Below are positions 42,024-50,864 of a stretch of 64,000 nucleotides of DNA, piece after piece. Position 1 is the stretch's first letter. Each line of letters begins with the position of its first letter. This DNA is from Microbispora hainanensis (GTDB lineage: Bacteria; Actinomycetota; Actinomycetes; Streptosporangiales; Streptosporangiaceae), in NCBI RefSeq assembly GCF_036186745.1, contig NZ_CP108086.1, positions 1,674,001-1,738,000 on the forward strand. Direction: 5' to 3'. A program made the translations under genes and the position numbers. A model generated the notes under the pieces. It was not told where the DNA came from and searched no databases. It was given only the letters and a program-made list of their open reading frames with translations.

Positions 42024-42839
42024 TCAGCGTCGTGCGGCGTCACCCGTGAGGTCCGCGCGCTTGACGGCGGCGACCACCGAGACCCAGGCCATCGCGACGA
42101 GCACGCCGACGCACAGGGTGAGGGAACCGGCCCGCCCGCCGGACATGGCCCACCCGTTGCCCAGCAGGAGAGCCAGGCCGGCGAGCCGGGAGGCCACCGC
42201 ATGCCGGGCCCGCCCGGCGCGGGTGAAGTGCCGGCCGAGCACGAAGCAGGCCGCGATGAGCGAGGTGAAGGCCACCGAGCCGGCCGCCATGTGCAGCATC
42301 GCGTGCCAGCTCATCCCGGCCGGGGCACCCAGCGGGGTGCCCGCGGGGAAGCCGTCGCCCGGGTCCATGCTGAAGACCCCGGCCGCCGCGAGCCCGGCGC
42401 CCTCGACGAGCAGCAGCCTGGGCGCCCACGTCCCTCCGGGCGTGCCGCGCATGACCCGGCGCAGTCCGATCGCCCCGGCGACCGTCAGGACGGCGGTGAT
42501 CCAGAAGTTGGCGATCTGCAGCCACCCGAGGTCGCCGGTGCTGAGCATGCTCAGCGGGTGACGGAGCAGGTCGAACCCCTCGCGGGTGAACGCCTGCGTC
42601 AGCGAGACGATCCCGAAGACGGGCGTGGTGAGCGCGGCGCAGGTGAGCAGCGCACGCGTCGATCCCGTGGAGCCCGCCAGGCTCGTGGCACCCGTCGCCC
42701 CCGCCGCGCCCGACGAGCCCGGGGTGCCCGATGCGGAGCGCCGTGCGGCCTGCCGCCCGATGAGCCGAGACGTCGGCCGAGAGGTGAGCTGAGAGGTGAG
42801 CTGGGTCGTGGGCTGGGCGGTGTCCTGCGTGGCGGTCAT
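42024..42839 (-). CDS. DUF998 family membrane protein
   Basis: The protein has 271 residues from ATG 42839 with GAAGGGA upstream. The first 60 residues are a low-complexity, Thr/Ser/Arg-rich tail with TSQLTSRPTSRL repeats. Then come six or seven membrane helices. TREGFDLLRHPLSMLSTGDL and GWLQIANFWITAVLTVAGAI are signature segments of DUF998, a family of predicted transporters or lipid-active membrane proteins, along with FSMDPGDGFPAGTP. There is no operon partner on its strand. Confidence 0.87.
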   Translation of the reverse strand: MTATQDTAQPTTQLTSQLTSRPTSRLIGRQAARRSASGTPGSSGAAGATGATSLAGSTGSTRALLTCAALTTPVFGIVSLTQAFTREGFDLLRHPLSMLSTGDLGWLQIANFWITAVLTVAGAIGLRRVMRGTPGGTWAPRLLLVEGAGLAAAGVFSMDPGDGFPAGTPLGAPAGMSWHAMLHMAAGSVAFTSLIAACFVLGRHFTRAGRARHAVASRLAGLALLLGNGWAMSGGRAGSLTLCVGVLVAMAWVSVVAAVKRADLTGDAARR

Positions 42840-43195
42840 GGCCGTTCCCTTCTTCGGTGTCCCGGCCGGGGGTTGGCTCGTCCGGCCTTCGGTGTCCTGG
42901 CCGGGGTGGTGTCCGGCCTCGCTCACGCGTCGAACGGCGGCGGCGCGATTCGACCATCCGCGCCCGCTCCCGCCGCCCGGCCGCCCTTCAACCCCGCCCA
43001 CCTGCGATAACGGTCGCGAATGCGCATTCCCTGTCACATGCGCATTCCCTGTCACATCGAGGCGTCGGCCCAGGTCACGGCGTGCCAGGATCGGAGCCTG
43101 TCGATTCCGGCCCGGCCCGTACGACGTGGAGGTGACGGCAGGGACCGGCGAACGGCCCGGCCGGCCACAGGACCAGAGAAAGAAGGAGAACGACG
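42840..43195. other. Intergenic region between divergent genes
   Basis: It contains a perfect 18-bp tandem duplication at 43020-43055 and otherwise nothing recognisable. It should hold promoters for both flanking genes. Confidence 0.6.
43020..43055. repeat. Perfect 18-bp tandem duplication
   Basis: ATGCGCATTCCCTGTCAC occurs twice in direct succession. Each copy contains TGTCAC, which could serve as half of a regulator or ECF sigma promoter site. Confidence 0.85.
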
Positions 43196-43570
43196 ATGCG
43201 GTTTCTGATGACCACCAAGGGCGGCTCCCGCACCCCGGACGCGGCGATGATGGCCGAGATGGGCGCCTTCATCGAGGAGATGACCCGGGCCGGCGTGCTG
43301 CTCGCCACGGGTGGGCTGGAGCCGGGCGGGGTGCGGATGGTCTCCTCCGGGGGCGAGATCACCGTGACGGACGGCCCCTTCACGGAGGCGAAGGAGGCGA
43401 TCGTCAGCTTCGCCCTGGTCGAGGCGCGCTCCCGTGAGGAGGCCGTGGAGCTGGCCCGCCGCTTCTGGAAGATCGTCGGTGACGGCGAGGGCTTGATCCA
43501 GCAGGTGTTCGGCCCCGAAGACGCCCCCGGAGACGCCCCCGGAGACGCCCCCGAGGACGGCCCCCGCTGA
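43196..43570 (+). CDS. YCII-related (DGPF-domain) protein
   Basis: The protein has 124 residues, preceded by AGAAGGAGAAC. It has a ferredoxin-like YCII fold with MRFLMTTKGG, EEMTRAGVLLATGGLEP and the signature TVTDGPFTEAKEAIVSFALV. The tail repeats PGDAPGDAPEDGP. Proteins of this type are encoded next to ECF42-type sigma factors in many actinobacteria, as here, and are thought to belong to the same signalling unit. The biochemical function is unknown. Confidence 0.92.
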   Translation: MRFLMTTKGGSRTPDAAMMAEMGAFIEEMTRAGVLLATGGLEPGGVRMVSSGGEITVTDGPFTEAKEAIVSFALVEARSREEAVELARRFWKIVGDGEGLIQQVFGPEDAPGDAPGDAPEDGPR

Positions 43571-43673
43571 CACCCGGAGAGCGCCGGCGAGGCCGTGACC
43601 AGGCAGGCGTCCGGCCTCCGGCGGCGTACGCGCCGGGTTGCGCGGCGGACGGGCCGATGCTGTCATCGGTCGG

Positions 43674-45854
43674 GTGACCTCCCTGGACGCCCATCGCGTC
43701 GTGGACGCCGTCTGGAAGATGGAGTCCGCGAGGATCGTCGCCGGTCTCGTACGGATGATCGGCGACGTCGGCCTGGCGGAGGAGCTGGCGCAGGACGCCG
43801 TTCTCACGGCGCTGGAGCAGTGGCCCGAGGCGGGCGTCCCGGACAACCCGGGCGCCTGGCTCATGGCCGTCGCCAAGCGCCGGGCCGTCGACCACCTGCG
43901 CCGGGAGGAGCGGCGCGACCGCGGGCAGGAGTTGCTCGCCCACGATCTGACCACCCGCCCCGACGAGGGTGAACGCGACGTGGACGAGGTGGTGGACGCT
44001 CTCGACGGGGAGATCGGCGACGACGTCCTCCGGCTGATGTTCGTCTCCTGTCACCCGGTGCTGTCCACCGAGGCCCGGGTCGCGCTCACGCTGCGGCTGA
44101 TCGGCGGCCTGCGGACCGACGAGATCGCGCGGGCCTTCCTCGTCTCCGAGAGCGCCGTCGCGCAGCGGATCGTGCGGGCCAAGCGGGCGCTCGCCGACGC
44201 GCACGTCCCCTTCGAGGTGCCATCGGGGCCCGAGCGGGCGGCCCGGCTGTCGTCGGTGCTCGAAGTGATCTATCTCGTGTTCAACGAGGGATATTCGGCG
44301 ACGGCGGGCGACGACCTGATGCGCCCGTCCCTGTGCCTGGAGGCGCTGCGCCTGGGCCGCCTCCTGGCCGATCTGGCCCCGGACGAGGCCGAAGTGCACG
44401 GCCTGGTCGCGCTGATGGAACTGCAGCAGTCGCGCTCCGCCGCGCGCACCGGCCCGTCGGGGGAGCCTGTCGTGCTGCACGAGCAGAACCGGGGGCGCTG
44501 GGACCCGCTGCTCATCCGGCGTGGCTTCGCGGCGCTGCTGCGGGCGCGGCAGGCGGGCGGCCCCCTCGGCCCGTACGTGCTGCAGGCGGCCATCGCGGCC
44601 TGCCACGCGCGGGCCGCCACCCCGGAGGAGACCGACTGGCCGCAGATCGCGGCGCTCTACGAGGCCCTCGTCAGGGTGCTGCCCACGCCGGTGGTCCAGC
44701 TCAACCGCGCGGTCGCGCTGGCCATGGCCCATGGTCCGCGCGCCGGTCTCACGCTGGTGGACACGCTGACCGGAGAACCGGCGCTCAAGGGCTATCACCT
44801 GCTGCCCGCCGTACGCGGGGACCTGCTGGCCCGGCTCGGCCGGCACGACGAAGCCCGTGCGGAGTTCGAACGCGCCGCGTCCCTCACCCGCAACACCGCC
44901 GAACGGGCGGTGCTGCTGCGCCGCGCCGCGACGTGCGCCGAGAACGCCGAACCCGCGAATTCACTGTCCGCAAGGGCCGCAGGGCGGCAGACGGCGGGCG
45001 GGGACGTCACCCTCGGCGGGGCGATGACGCTCTTCCTCACCCGGCCAGGTCTGAGCGCCGACACCGTCCGGTCCTACAACCAGACTCTGACGCGGCTGTG
45101 CCGGCACCTCGGCGAAGACGTCCCGCTGCGCGACGTGACGTCCGACCGGATCACCGAGGTCTTCGCCGCGGCGTGGGGCACGGCGGCGGGCGCGACCTGG
45201 AACCGGCACCGCGCGGCGCTGCGGTCGTTCGCCGCGTGGGCGGCCGAGCGCGGCTGGGCCGCCGCGGACCTCGCCGCCCCGCTCGACCGGCGGCCCGAAC
45301 CTCGTGGCCGCACCCGCCCCATCGACCGGTCGCGCCTGGAAAGCCTGTGGGAGCGGCAGGACCTCCCGCTGCGCGAGCGCACACTCTGGCTGCTGCTGTA
45401 CGAGAGCGCGGCCCCGGCGGAATGGGCGCTCTCGCTCAACGTGGAGCACCTCGACCTGCCCGGCATGCGCGGCGAGGTGAAGGCCAGGGGTCACTGGCTG
45501 CGCTGGCAGTCCGGCACGGCCGCGCTCCTTCCCCTCCTCGTCGGCGACCGCCGCCGTGGCCCGCTGTTCCTCGCCGACCGCAGGCCGGGGCCGGGCCGCA
45601 TGCCGGCGGCGGCCGACCTGTGCCCCCACACGGGCCGGGGCCGCCTGTCGTACGAGCGGGCGGAGTATCTGTTCAAACGGGCCACCGCGGAGCTCGACCC
45701 GGAGGGCGGCGGCTACACCCTCCACCGCCTGCGCCACTCGCGCCTGGCCCACCTCGGCGAGGACGGCTGGTCGGCGCCGATGCTCATGTCCCTGTCCGGC
45801 CACGCCAGCGCCCGCACCCTGCACGGGTTCGTCCGGGTGGCGGGCGGCCCGTAG
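43674..45854 (+). CDS. ECF42-type sigma factor fused in frame to a degenerate tyrosine recombinase
   Basis: The protein has 726 residues from GTG 43674; TTG 43638 is also open. Residues 1-425 are a full ECF42 sigma factor: ESARIVAGLVRMIGDVGLAE, then QDAVLTALEQWPEAGVPDNP, region 4 LRTDEIARAFLVSESAVAQR, and the long helical TPR-like C-terminal extension typical of ECF42. From about 450 (an internal ATG is at 45024) the protein becomes a tyrosine recombinase: SAM-like core-binding region (LTRPGLSADTVRSYNQTLTR) and a catalytic domain with HRLRHS (His684, Arg687, His688). The first catalytic Arg is absent (ESAAPAEWALSLN), and so is the terminal Tyr (TLHGFVRV). It is probably a fusion formed by loss of a stop. 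The last 71 bp overlap the PAP2 gene on the other strand. Confidence 0.85.
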   Translation: MTSLDAHRVVDAVWKMESARIVAGLVRMIGDVGLAEELAQDAVLTALEQWPEAGVPDNPGAWLMAVAKRRAVDHLRREERRDRGQELLAHDLTTRPDEGERDVDEVVDALDGEIGDDVLRLMFVSCHPVLSTEARVALTLRLIGGLRTDEIARAFLVSESAVAQRIVRAKRALADAHVPFEVPSGPERAARLSSVLEVIYLVFNEGYSATAGDDLMRPSLCLEALRLGRLLADLAPDEAEVHGLVALMELQQSRSAARTGPSGEPVVLHEQNRGRWDPLLIRRGFAALLRARQAGGPLGPYVLQAAIAACHARAATPEETDWPQIAALYEALVRVLPTPVVQLNRAVALAMAHGPRAGLTLVDTLTGEPALKGYHLLPAVRGDLLARLGRHDEARAEFERAASLTRNTAERAVLLRRAATCAENAEPANSLSARAAGRQTAGGDVTLGGAMTLFLTRPGLSADTVRSYNQTLTRLCRHLGEDVPLRDVTSDRITEVFAAAWGTAAGATWNRHRAALRSFAAWAAERGWAAADLAAPLDRRPEPRGRTRPIDRSRLESLWERQDLPLRERTLWLLLYESAAPAEWALSLNVEHLDLPGMRGEVKARGHWLRWQSGTAALLPLLVGDRRRGPLFLADRRPGPGRMPAAADLCPHTGRGRLSYERAEYLFKRATAELDPEGGGYTLHRLRHSRLAHLGEDGWSAPMLMSLSGHASARTLHGFVRVAGGP

Positions 45855-46461
45855 CCACCAGCACCGCCAGCGCCGGGCGCCGCCGCATCGCGGAGATCAG
45901 CGCGGTCGCCGGGCTCCGCAGGGCCGGCAGGACCACCGGCGCGACCAGCGCGCCGAGCAGCAGCCCCGCCGCCACGTCGTGGGGATAGTGCACGCCGACG
46001 AAGACCCGGGAGAACGCCTCCAACAGCGCGAGCACCGGCGCCACCACCGCCACAACGCCGCGCCACAGGACGGCCGGCCCGACGGCCGCCGCCGCGGCGA
46101 ACGTCGCGTGGTTGCTCGGCAGCGACCAGTCGCCGTACGGCGGGCAGGTCGCCACCGTGACCACGTCGGTGAGGTCCCAGCAGGGGCGGTGCAGCCGCAG
46201 CACGCTCTTGACGCCCTCGCTCGCGAGGTAGGCCGTCACCACCGCGACCGGTGCGAGCAGGGCGAGCGCCATCGTGCGGTCGTCCCCGCGCCGCGCCCGC
46301 CACCAGCCGAAGACGAGGAGCGCGAAGAGGATCACGGGGACGGCGTCCGTCGCGACCGCCGCCGCGTCGCGCACCCACCCGGGGGTGTGCAGGGCGAACG
46401 CCGTGATCTCCCGGTACCACTCCGCGCTGATGTCCGGAACGTCCTCGATCTGGTTCCCCAC
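45784..46461 (-). CDS. PAP2-family membrane phosphatase
   Basis: The protein has 225 residues from GTG 46461, with AAAGGGA upstream. Five to six membrane helices are present. The three PAP2 motifs are KSVLRLHRP, SLPSNHATF and SRVFVGVHYPHDVAAG, with the catalytic His residues. It hydrolyses lipid phosphates such as undecaprenyl pyrophosphate or phosphatidic acid on the outer face of the membrane. The final 30 residues are Arg/Gly-rich and read into the opposite strand of the recombinase part. The original 3' end may therefore have been replaced. Confidence 0.93.
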   Translation of the reverse strand: MGNQIEDVPDISAEWYREITAFALHTPGWVRDAAAVATDAVPVILFALLVFGWWRARRGDDRTMALALLAPVAVVTAYLASEGVKSVLRLHRPCWDLTDVVTVATCPPYGDWSLPSNHATFAAAAAVGPAVLWRGVVAVVAPVLALLEAFSRVFVGVHYPHDVAAGLLLGALVAPVVLPALRSPATALISAMRRRPALAVLVATGRPPPGRTRAGCGRWRGRTGT

Positions 46462-46569
46462 CGGTTCCCTTTCGTGCCGCTGCCCGCCGTGCCGTCCGGC
46501 CCCTAGACCCTAGAGACCGGACGGCACGGCGGGCACTCTCGGAAGGTCGCCGGTGACCCTCCACTTTCG

Positions 46570-47892
46570 TCAATGGTCGGGCTGCTCACCCCCGGGTACG
46601 GCCTCCTCCCTGCGGACGAACCGCGCGTACGCCAGGGCGGCGCCGCCGACCAGCAGCGGCCAGACGAGGTAGACGCCCGACGCGGCGACCAGCAGGGCGA
46701 CCGCCACGAGCGCGAGCAGGGCGGCGGCCCTGGCCCGGCCGCGCGGCAGCAGCCGGATCGCGGCCGCCACGCCGATCGCGTAGACCACCACGAACGACCC
46801 GTTGGTCATCAGCACCAGCGGCCGGATGCCCGTCCCCGCCGCGTACACGACGGCGAGCGCCAGGAAGGACAGCACGGCGACGACCGTGAGGCTGCGCCGG
46901 GGCACCTCCCCCGCGACGCTGCCGCGGGACAGCCAGCCGGGCAGGGCGCCGTCGCGCCCGAGGGCGGCGCCGAGCTTGGCCGCACCGGCCCAGTACGCGT
47001 TCATCGCGCCGAGCGTCAGCAGCAGCGCGGCGGCGGCGGCCAGCAGCCGGGCGTTGCCGCCGAGGCCGAGGGCCAGCAGGTCGCCGAGGGGCGCCCGCGC
47101 ACCTCCGGCGGCCGGGCCGAGGACCGCGACCGTGGCGAAGGCCACCGACAGGTACAGGACGCCGACGAGCACGACGGCCGCCGCGGCGGCCCTGGGCAGG
47201 TCCCTTGACGGCCTGCGGAAGTCGGCCGCGAGGTGCGTGATCGCCTCCCAGCCGGCGAAGCTCCACACGAGCAGGGCCGCCGCCGGGGCGATGGCCGTCC
47301 AGCCGTTCGGGGCGAACGGCCGCAGGTTGGCCAGGTCGGCGTGCGGGAGCGACAGGGCCACGGCGACGACGAGCAACGCGACGAGCAGCCCGGCCAGCCC
47401 GAGCTGGACCCGGCCGGTCACCCGCAGGCCGGAGGCGTTCGACACGGTCACGACCGCCATCAGGCCCGCCGCGGTCAGCGTCGCGGTGCCGGTTCCGCCG
47501 CCCACCGCCGCGGCGACGTACTCGCCGCCGAACAGGGCCGCGGCGGCGGCGCTCGGCGGGATCGCGAAGTAGAAGCACCAGCCGACGACGACCGCGGCCC
47601 GGTCGCCGAAGGCGAGGCGGGCGTAGGTGGAGACGCCGCCGGAGTCCGGGTGGCGCGCGCCGAGCGCGGCGAACGCCGCGGCCAGCGGGGCCGACAGCAC
47701 GACCAGGCCGAGCCAGGCCAGCAGCGACGCCGGTCCGGCCGCCTGGGCGGCGAGCGCGGGCAGGGCGATGACGCCCGTGCCGAGCACCGCGCCGACGTAC
47801 ATCGCGGTGCCCTGGGCCGCAGTGAGACGGCCCGCCGGTGTTGCGGCCGATGTGGCGGCAGGGGTGACAGGTGTGACGCTCGTCTGAGTCAT
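46570..47892 (-). CDS. APC-superfamily amino-acid transporter
   Basis: The protein has 440 residues with about 12 membrane helices. GTAMYVGAVLGTGVIALPAL is the N-terminal signature of APC permeases (unwound helix 1). SGGVSTYARLAFGDRAAVVV and SFAGWEAITHLAADFRRPSR follow. It is probably a proton-coupled amino-acid or amine transporter, closest in plan to the YjeH/basic amino-acid group. The substrate cannot be read from the sequence. It lies on the same strand as the LAL regulator, 71 bp downstream of it. Confidence 0.92.
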   Translation of the reverse strand: MTQTSVTPVTPAATSAATPAGRLTAAQGTAMYVGAVLGTGVIALPALAAQAAGPASLLAWLGLVVLSAPLAAAFAALGARHPDSGGVSTYARLAFGDRAAVVVGWCFYFAIPPSAAAAALFGGEYVAAAVGGGTGTATLTAAGLMAVVTVSNASGLRVTGRVQLGLAGLLVALLVVAVALSLPHADLANLRPFAPNGWTAIAPAAALLVWSFAGWEAITHLAADFRRPSRDLPRAAAAAVVLVGVLYLSVAFATVAVLGPAAGGARAPLGDLLALGLGGNARLLAAAAALLLTLGAMNAYWAGAAKLGAALGRDGALPGWLSRGSVAGEVPRRSLTVVAVLSFLALAVVYAAGTGIRPLVLMTNGSFVVVYAIGVAAAIRLLPRGRARAAALLALVAVALLVAASGVYLVWPLLVGGAALAYARFVRREEAVPGGEQPDH

Positions 47893-47963
47893 GCGCGTTC
47901 ACCTTCCAGTCAGGGAAGTGGCCGGCCGGGGGTCTCCCGGCCGGCCGAGGGCGTGGAGCGGTC

Positions 47964-50762
47964 TCAGGCGGAGGTGCTGAACTCGAGGCTGGCGGGCAGG
48001 TCGGAGCGGCGGGTGACGTTGAGCTTGCGGTAGATCCGGGTCAGGTGCTGCTCGACCGTGCTGACCGTGATGTAGAGCTTGTCGGCGATCTCGCGGTTGG
48101 TGTATCCGACCGCGGCGAGCGCGGCCACCCGGCGCTCGGCCTCGCTGAGCGTGGACGGGCCGCTCTCCGTGCGGGGCGGCTCGGCCGGCTGCCCGGGGCT
48201 GCCCTGGGTGAGCGCGTTGACCAGCGGGATGGCCTCGCACTCCTCGGCGATCCGCTGCGCCTGCCTGGCGACCGTACGGGCTCGGCGCAGCTCCCCCACC
48301 GCCTGGTAGGCGTCGGCGAGGTCGGCCAGGGCGCGGGCCAGCTCGTACTGGTCGCCGCTCGCCTGGAGCATGTCGGCGGCGCGGCGCAGCAGCGGGGGAC
48401 GCTGCCGGGGCTCGCTCGCGGCGGCGGTCAGCCGCAGGCCGGTGCCGCGGGCGCGGACCGGGCCGGGGGCGCAGCGCGCCACGTGCTCGTCCAGCAGCGG
48501 CCGGGCCCGCTCCGCGCGGCCCATGCCGATCAGTGCCTCGGCCGCGCCCGTACGCCAGGAGACCAGCCCCGGCGAGTCGAGGCTCCAGGAGCCCATCAGC
48601 TCGCCGCACGTCTGGAAGTCGCGCAGCGCCATGCCGAGGTCGCCCGTCGCCAGGTGGTAGCGGCCCCGCGCGTTCAGGTAGTGCAGGCCGTATCGGGTCT
48701 GCAGCATGGCCTCGGGCACGGGCTGGTTCACGAGCTGCACGGCCTCGTCGAGCCGGCCCATCGCGGTCACGGCCGTCAGCAGCACCGACAGCGGGGCGCC
48801 GACCGCGACCCCCCAGCTCGTCGGCGGGATGAGCCGTACGGCCGTCTGGGCGAGGCCCTCCGCGCCCTCGAGGTCGCCCTGCCGCAGGCTGATCTCGGCA
48901 CGCAGCGCCGCGAGGCGGGCCTGCCTGCTGGGGGCGCGCCGGCTGGCGGCCTCCTCGAAGAACAGGTCGCACCAGGGAGCGGCCAGGTCGGGCCGCTCAC
49001 CATAGATCAGCGCGAGCAGGGCGCACTCGACGGCGTCCATCGACATGTCGTCGAGGCGGGAGCTGCGCAGGATGCGCTCCACGTCGGCGAGCGTCTGCGG
49101 GTGCGGGCCCTTGGTGAGCACCGACGCGAGCGCGGTGGCGGCCTCCAGCCGGCCGATGACCGGCGCGGACGGCGGCGCCTGCGTGCTCATGTCGGTGACC
49201 CTCGGGAGGTGCGCCAGGAACGGTGTGTAGGAGCAGCGCAGCCACGGCCGGGCGGCACGGATCTCGGCCACCGTCTCCGCGTCCATGATCGAGCCGATCC
49301 GGCCCAGGTGGTCGAGCACGTCGCGGGCGTCGTCGAACCTGCCGTGCCACAGCAGCGCCTTGGCCAGCACGACCGCGTCCGAGCCGCGCAGGTGGCCGCG
49401 GTGCATGGCGTCGGTGAGCTCATCGAGATGGGCGGCGGGGGCGCTGGGGTTGAGCCGCCACTCCGCCCGCACCAGCGTCGTCTTGATGGTGGCGCGGCGC
49501 TGGTCGTCGGTGCAGGCCCCGTCGGCCAGGCGCAGGTAGTCGACGGCGGGCTCGACGCGTCCCTCGCTGAGCGCCTGCCGGGCCGCCTCCTCCAGGATCG
49601 GTACGGCCCAGGGCCCCCCGTTGTGCTGGGCGGCCAGCAGGTGCTCGGCGATCACGGCGGCCGGGGCGCCCTGGCCGTAGGCCAGCTCGGCGGCCCTGCG
49701 GTGCAGGTCGGTCCGCTCGTGCCGGTCGAGGTCGGCGAGCACGGCGGCGCGCGCCTGGGGGTGGCGCAGGTGGAGGTCGGCGCCGACCAGTCCGGCGTTG
49801 TGCAGCGCGTTGAGCGCCTGGACGACGACGCCGGCGTCGAGGTCGAGCAGCCGGTCGAGGTGGCCGGGGTCGCCGGCGACGGCCAGGCCCCGGGCGACGC
49901 GGGCCGCGAGCGGATGGCCTCGGCGCAGGCACGACTGCACCGCCTGGCGATAGGCGTCGCCCGTGACGATCTCGTCGATCGCGGCGTCCGTCTCGCTCGG
50001 CGCCGGGGCTCCTCCGGCGTCGGCCGCGGCGAGGTGGTCCTCAATGAGCGCGCCCACGAGCAGCGGGTTGCCGCCGCTGACCGCGTGCCAGTCCGCGGCG
50101 AACCGCCGGGCGACGTCGTCGCCCACGATGTCGGCGGCCATGATCTCGACACCCTCGCGGGACAGGGCCGACAGCGGGAGGCGGCGGCAGTGCGGCTGGC
50201 GCAGCAGCTCGGTCTGGAACAGCGACGGGGCGTTCCACGTCTCCTCCGACTGGCTGAAGATCGCCAGGATGTGGGCGAAGCGCAGCCGGCGGGCGAGGTA
50301 GGCCAGGCAGAGCTGCGAGGCGCGGTCGGCGTGCTGGATGTCGTCCACCACGATCATGAGGGGGTGCCGCTCGGCGAGTTCGAGGAGCACCATGCACAGG
50401 GCGTGCACGATGTGGGCGTCCACCTGGTCGACGTAGTCGGCGAGCGGGTCGGCCGACATGGCGCAGCGGGCGCCCTCGCGCAGCAGGTTGCGGGTGCGCT
50501 CCTCCTCCTCGGGGGTGAGCGGCGCGTTGTGCAGGATCTGCGACAGCACGGCCAGCGCCAGTCCCGACTCCGACTGCGAGCAGGTCGCGGTCAGCGGCAG
50601 GGCGCCGTGCTCCAGCGCGTCCTCGACCAGCGTGTTGAGCAGTGCGGTCTTGCCCGTCGCGACGGGCCCGCCGACGATCGCGATCTTCCCTCTGCCGGTG
50701 ACGGCGTCGGCCAGCATGTCCTCAAGGGAGGCCAACACCTCTTCCCGCTCAACCAGGGCCAT
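47964..50762 (-). CDS. LAL-family (large ATP-binding LuxR) transcriptional regulator
   Basis: The protein has 932 residues from ATG 50762, with GGGAGG upstream. The N-terminal ATPase has P-loop GGPVATGKTALLNTL and Walker B PLMIVVDDIQHAD. A long helical middle of TPR-type repeats follows (about residues 340-850). The C-terminal LuxR helix-turn-helix is LSEAERRVAALAAVGYTNRE, then STVEQHLTRIYRKLNV. LALs are usually cluster-situated activators of natural-product genes in actinobacteria. It follows leuA on the same strand after 102 bp, with a tandem 11-bp repeat in front. It may control the genes at 50865-60409. Confidence 0.93.
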   Translation of the reverse strand: MALVEREEVLASLEDMLADAVTGRGKIAIVGGPVATGKTALLNTLVEDALEHGALPLTATCSQSESGLALAVLSQILHNAPLTPEEEERTRNLLREGARCAMSADPLADYVDQVDAHIVHALCMVLLELAERHPLMIVVDDIQHADRASQLCLAYLARRLRFAHILAIFSQSEETWNAPSLFQTELLRQPHCRRLPLSALSREGVEIMAADIVGDDVARRFAADWHAVSGGNPLLVGALIEDHLAAADAGGAPAPSETDAAIDEIVTGDAYRQAVQSCLRRGHPLAARVARGLAVAGDPGHLDRLLDLDAGVVVQALNALHNAGLVGADLHLRHPQARAAVLADLDRHERTDLHRRAAELAYGQGAPAAVIAEHLLAAQHNGGPWAVPILEEAARQALSEGRVEPAVDYLRLADGACTDDQRRATIKTTLVRAEWRLNPSAPAAHLDELTDAMHRGHLRGSDAVVLAKALLWHGRFDDARDVLDHLGRIGSIMDAETVAEIRAARPWLRCSYTPFLAHLPRVTDMSTQAPPSAPVIGRLEAATALASVLTKGPHPQTLADVERILRSSRLDDMSMDAVECALLALIYGERPDLAAPWCDLFFEEAASRRAPSRQARLAALRAEISLRQGDLEGAEGLAQTAVRLIPPTSWGVAVGAPLSVLLTAVTAMGRLDEAVQLVNQPVPEAMLQTRYGLHYLNARGRYHLATGDLGMALRDFQTCGELMGSWSLDSPGLVSWRTGAAEALIGMGRAERARPLLDEHVARCAPGPVRARGTGLRLTAAASEPRQRPPLLRRAADMLQASGDQYELARALADLADAYQAVGELRRARTVARQAQRIAEECEAIPLVNALTQGSPGQPAEPPRTESGPSTLSEAERRVAALAAVGYTNREIADKLYITVSTVEQHLTRIYRKLNVTRRSDLPASLEFSTSA

Positions 50763-50838
50763 AATGAGCCTCCCGAATTTCGTTCGTTTCCCGGCCGCAC
50801 GGCCGGGTTTCACAATTGCCGTGACTTGCTGTTAACCT

Positions 50839-50860
50839 TCTATATTTGGTCTAGATTTGG
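50839..50860 (-). promoter_or_regulatory. Tandem 11-bp direct repeat in front of the LAL gene
   Basis: On the minus strand CCAAATCTAGA is followed at once by CCAAATATAGA, differing at one base. The AT-rich setting and the position 77-98 bp before the start codon suggest a regulator site or promoter. Confidence 0.5.
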
Positions 50861-50864
50861 CCGA

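Noticed and set aside
41709-43010. Plus-strand frames across the minisatellite and the DUF998 gene
   Set aside because: The repetitive part translates to a simple repeat and the rest is antisense to a real membrane protein gene.
43674-45854. Active integrase of a mobile element
   Set aside because: The first catalytic Arg and the Tyr nucleophile are missing, and I see no attachment-site repeats or phage or conjugation genes around it.
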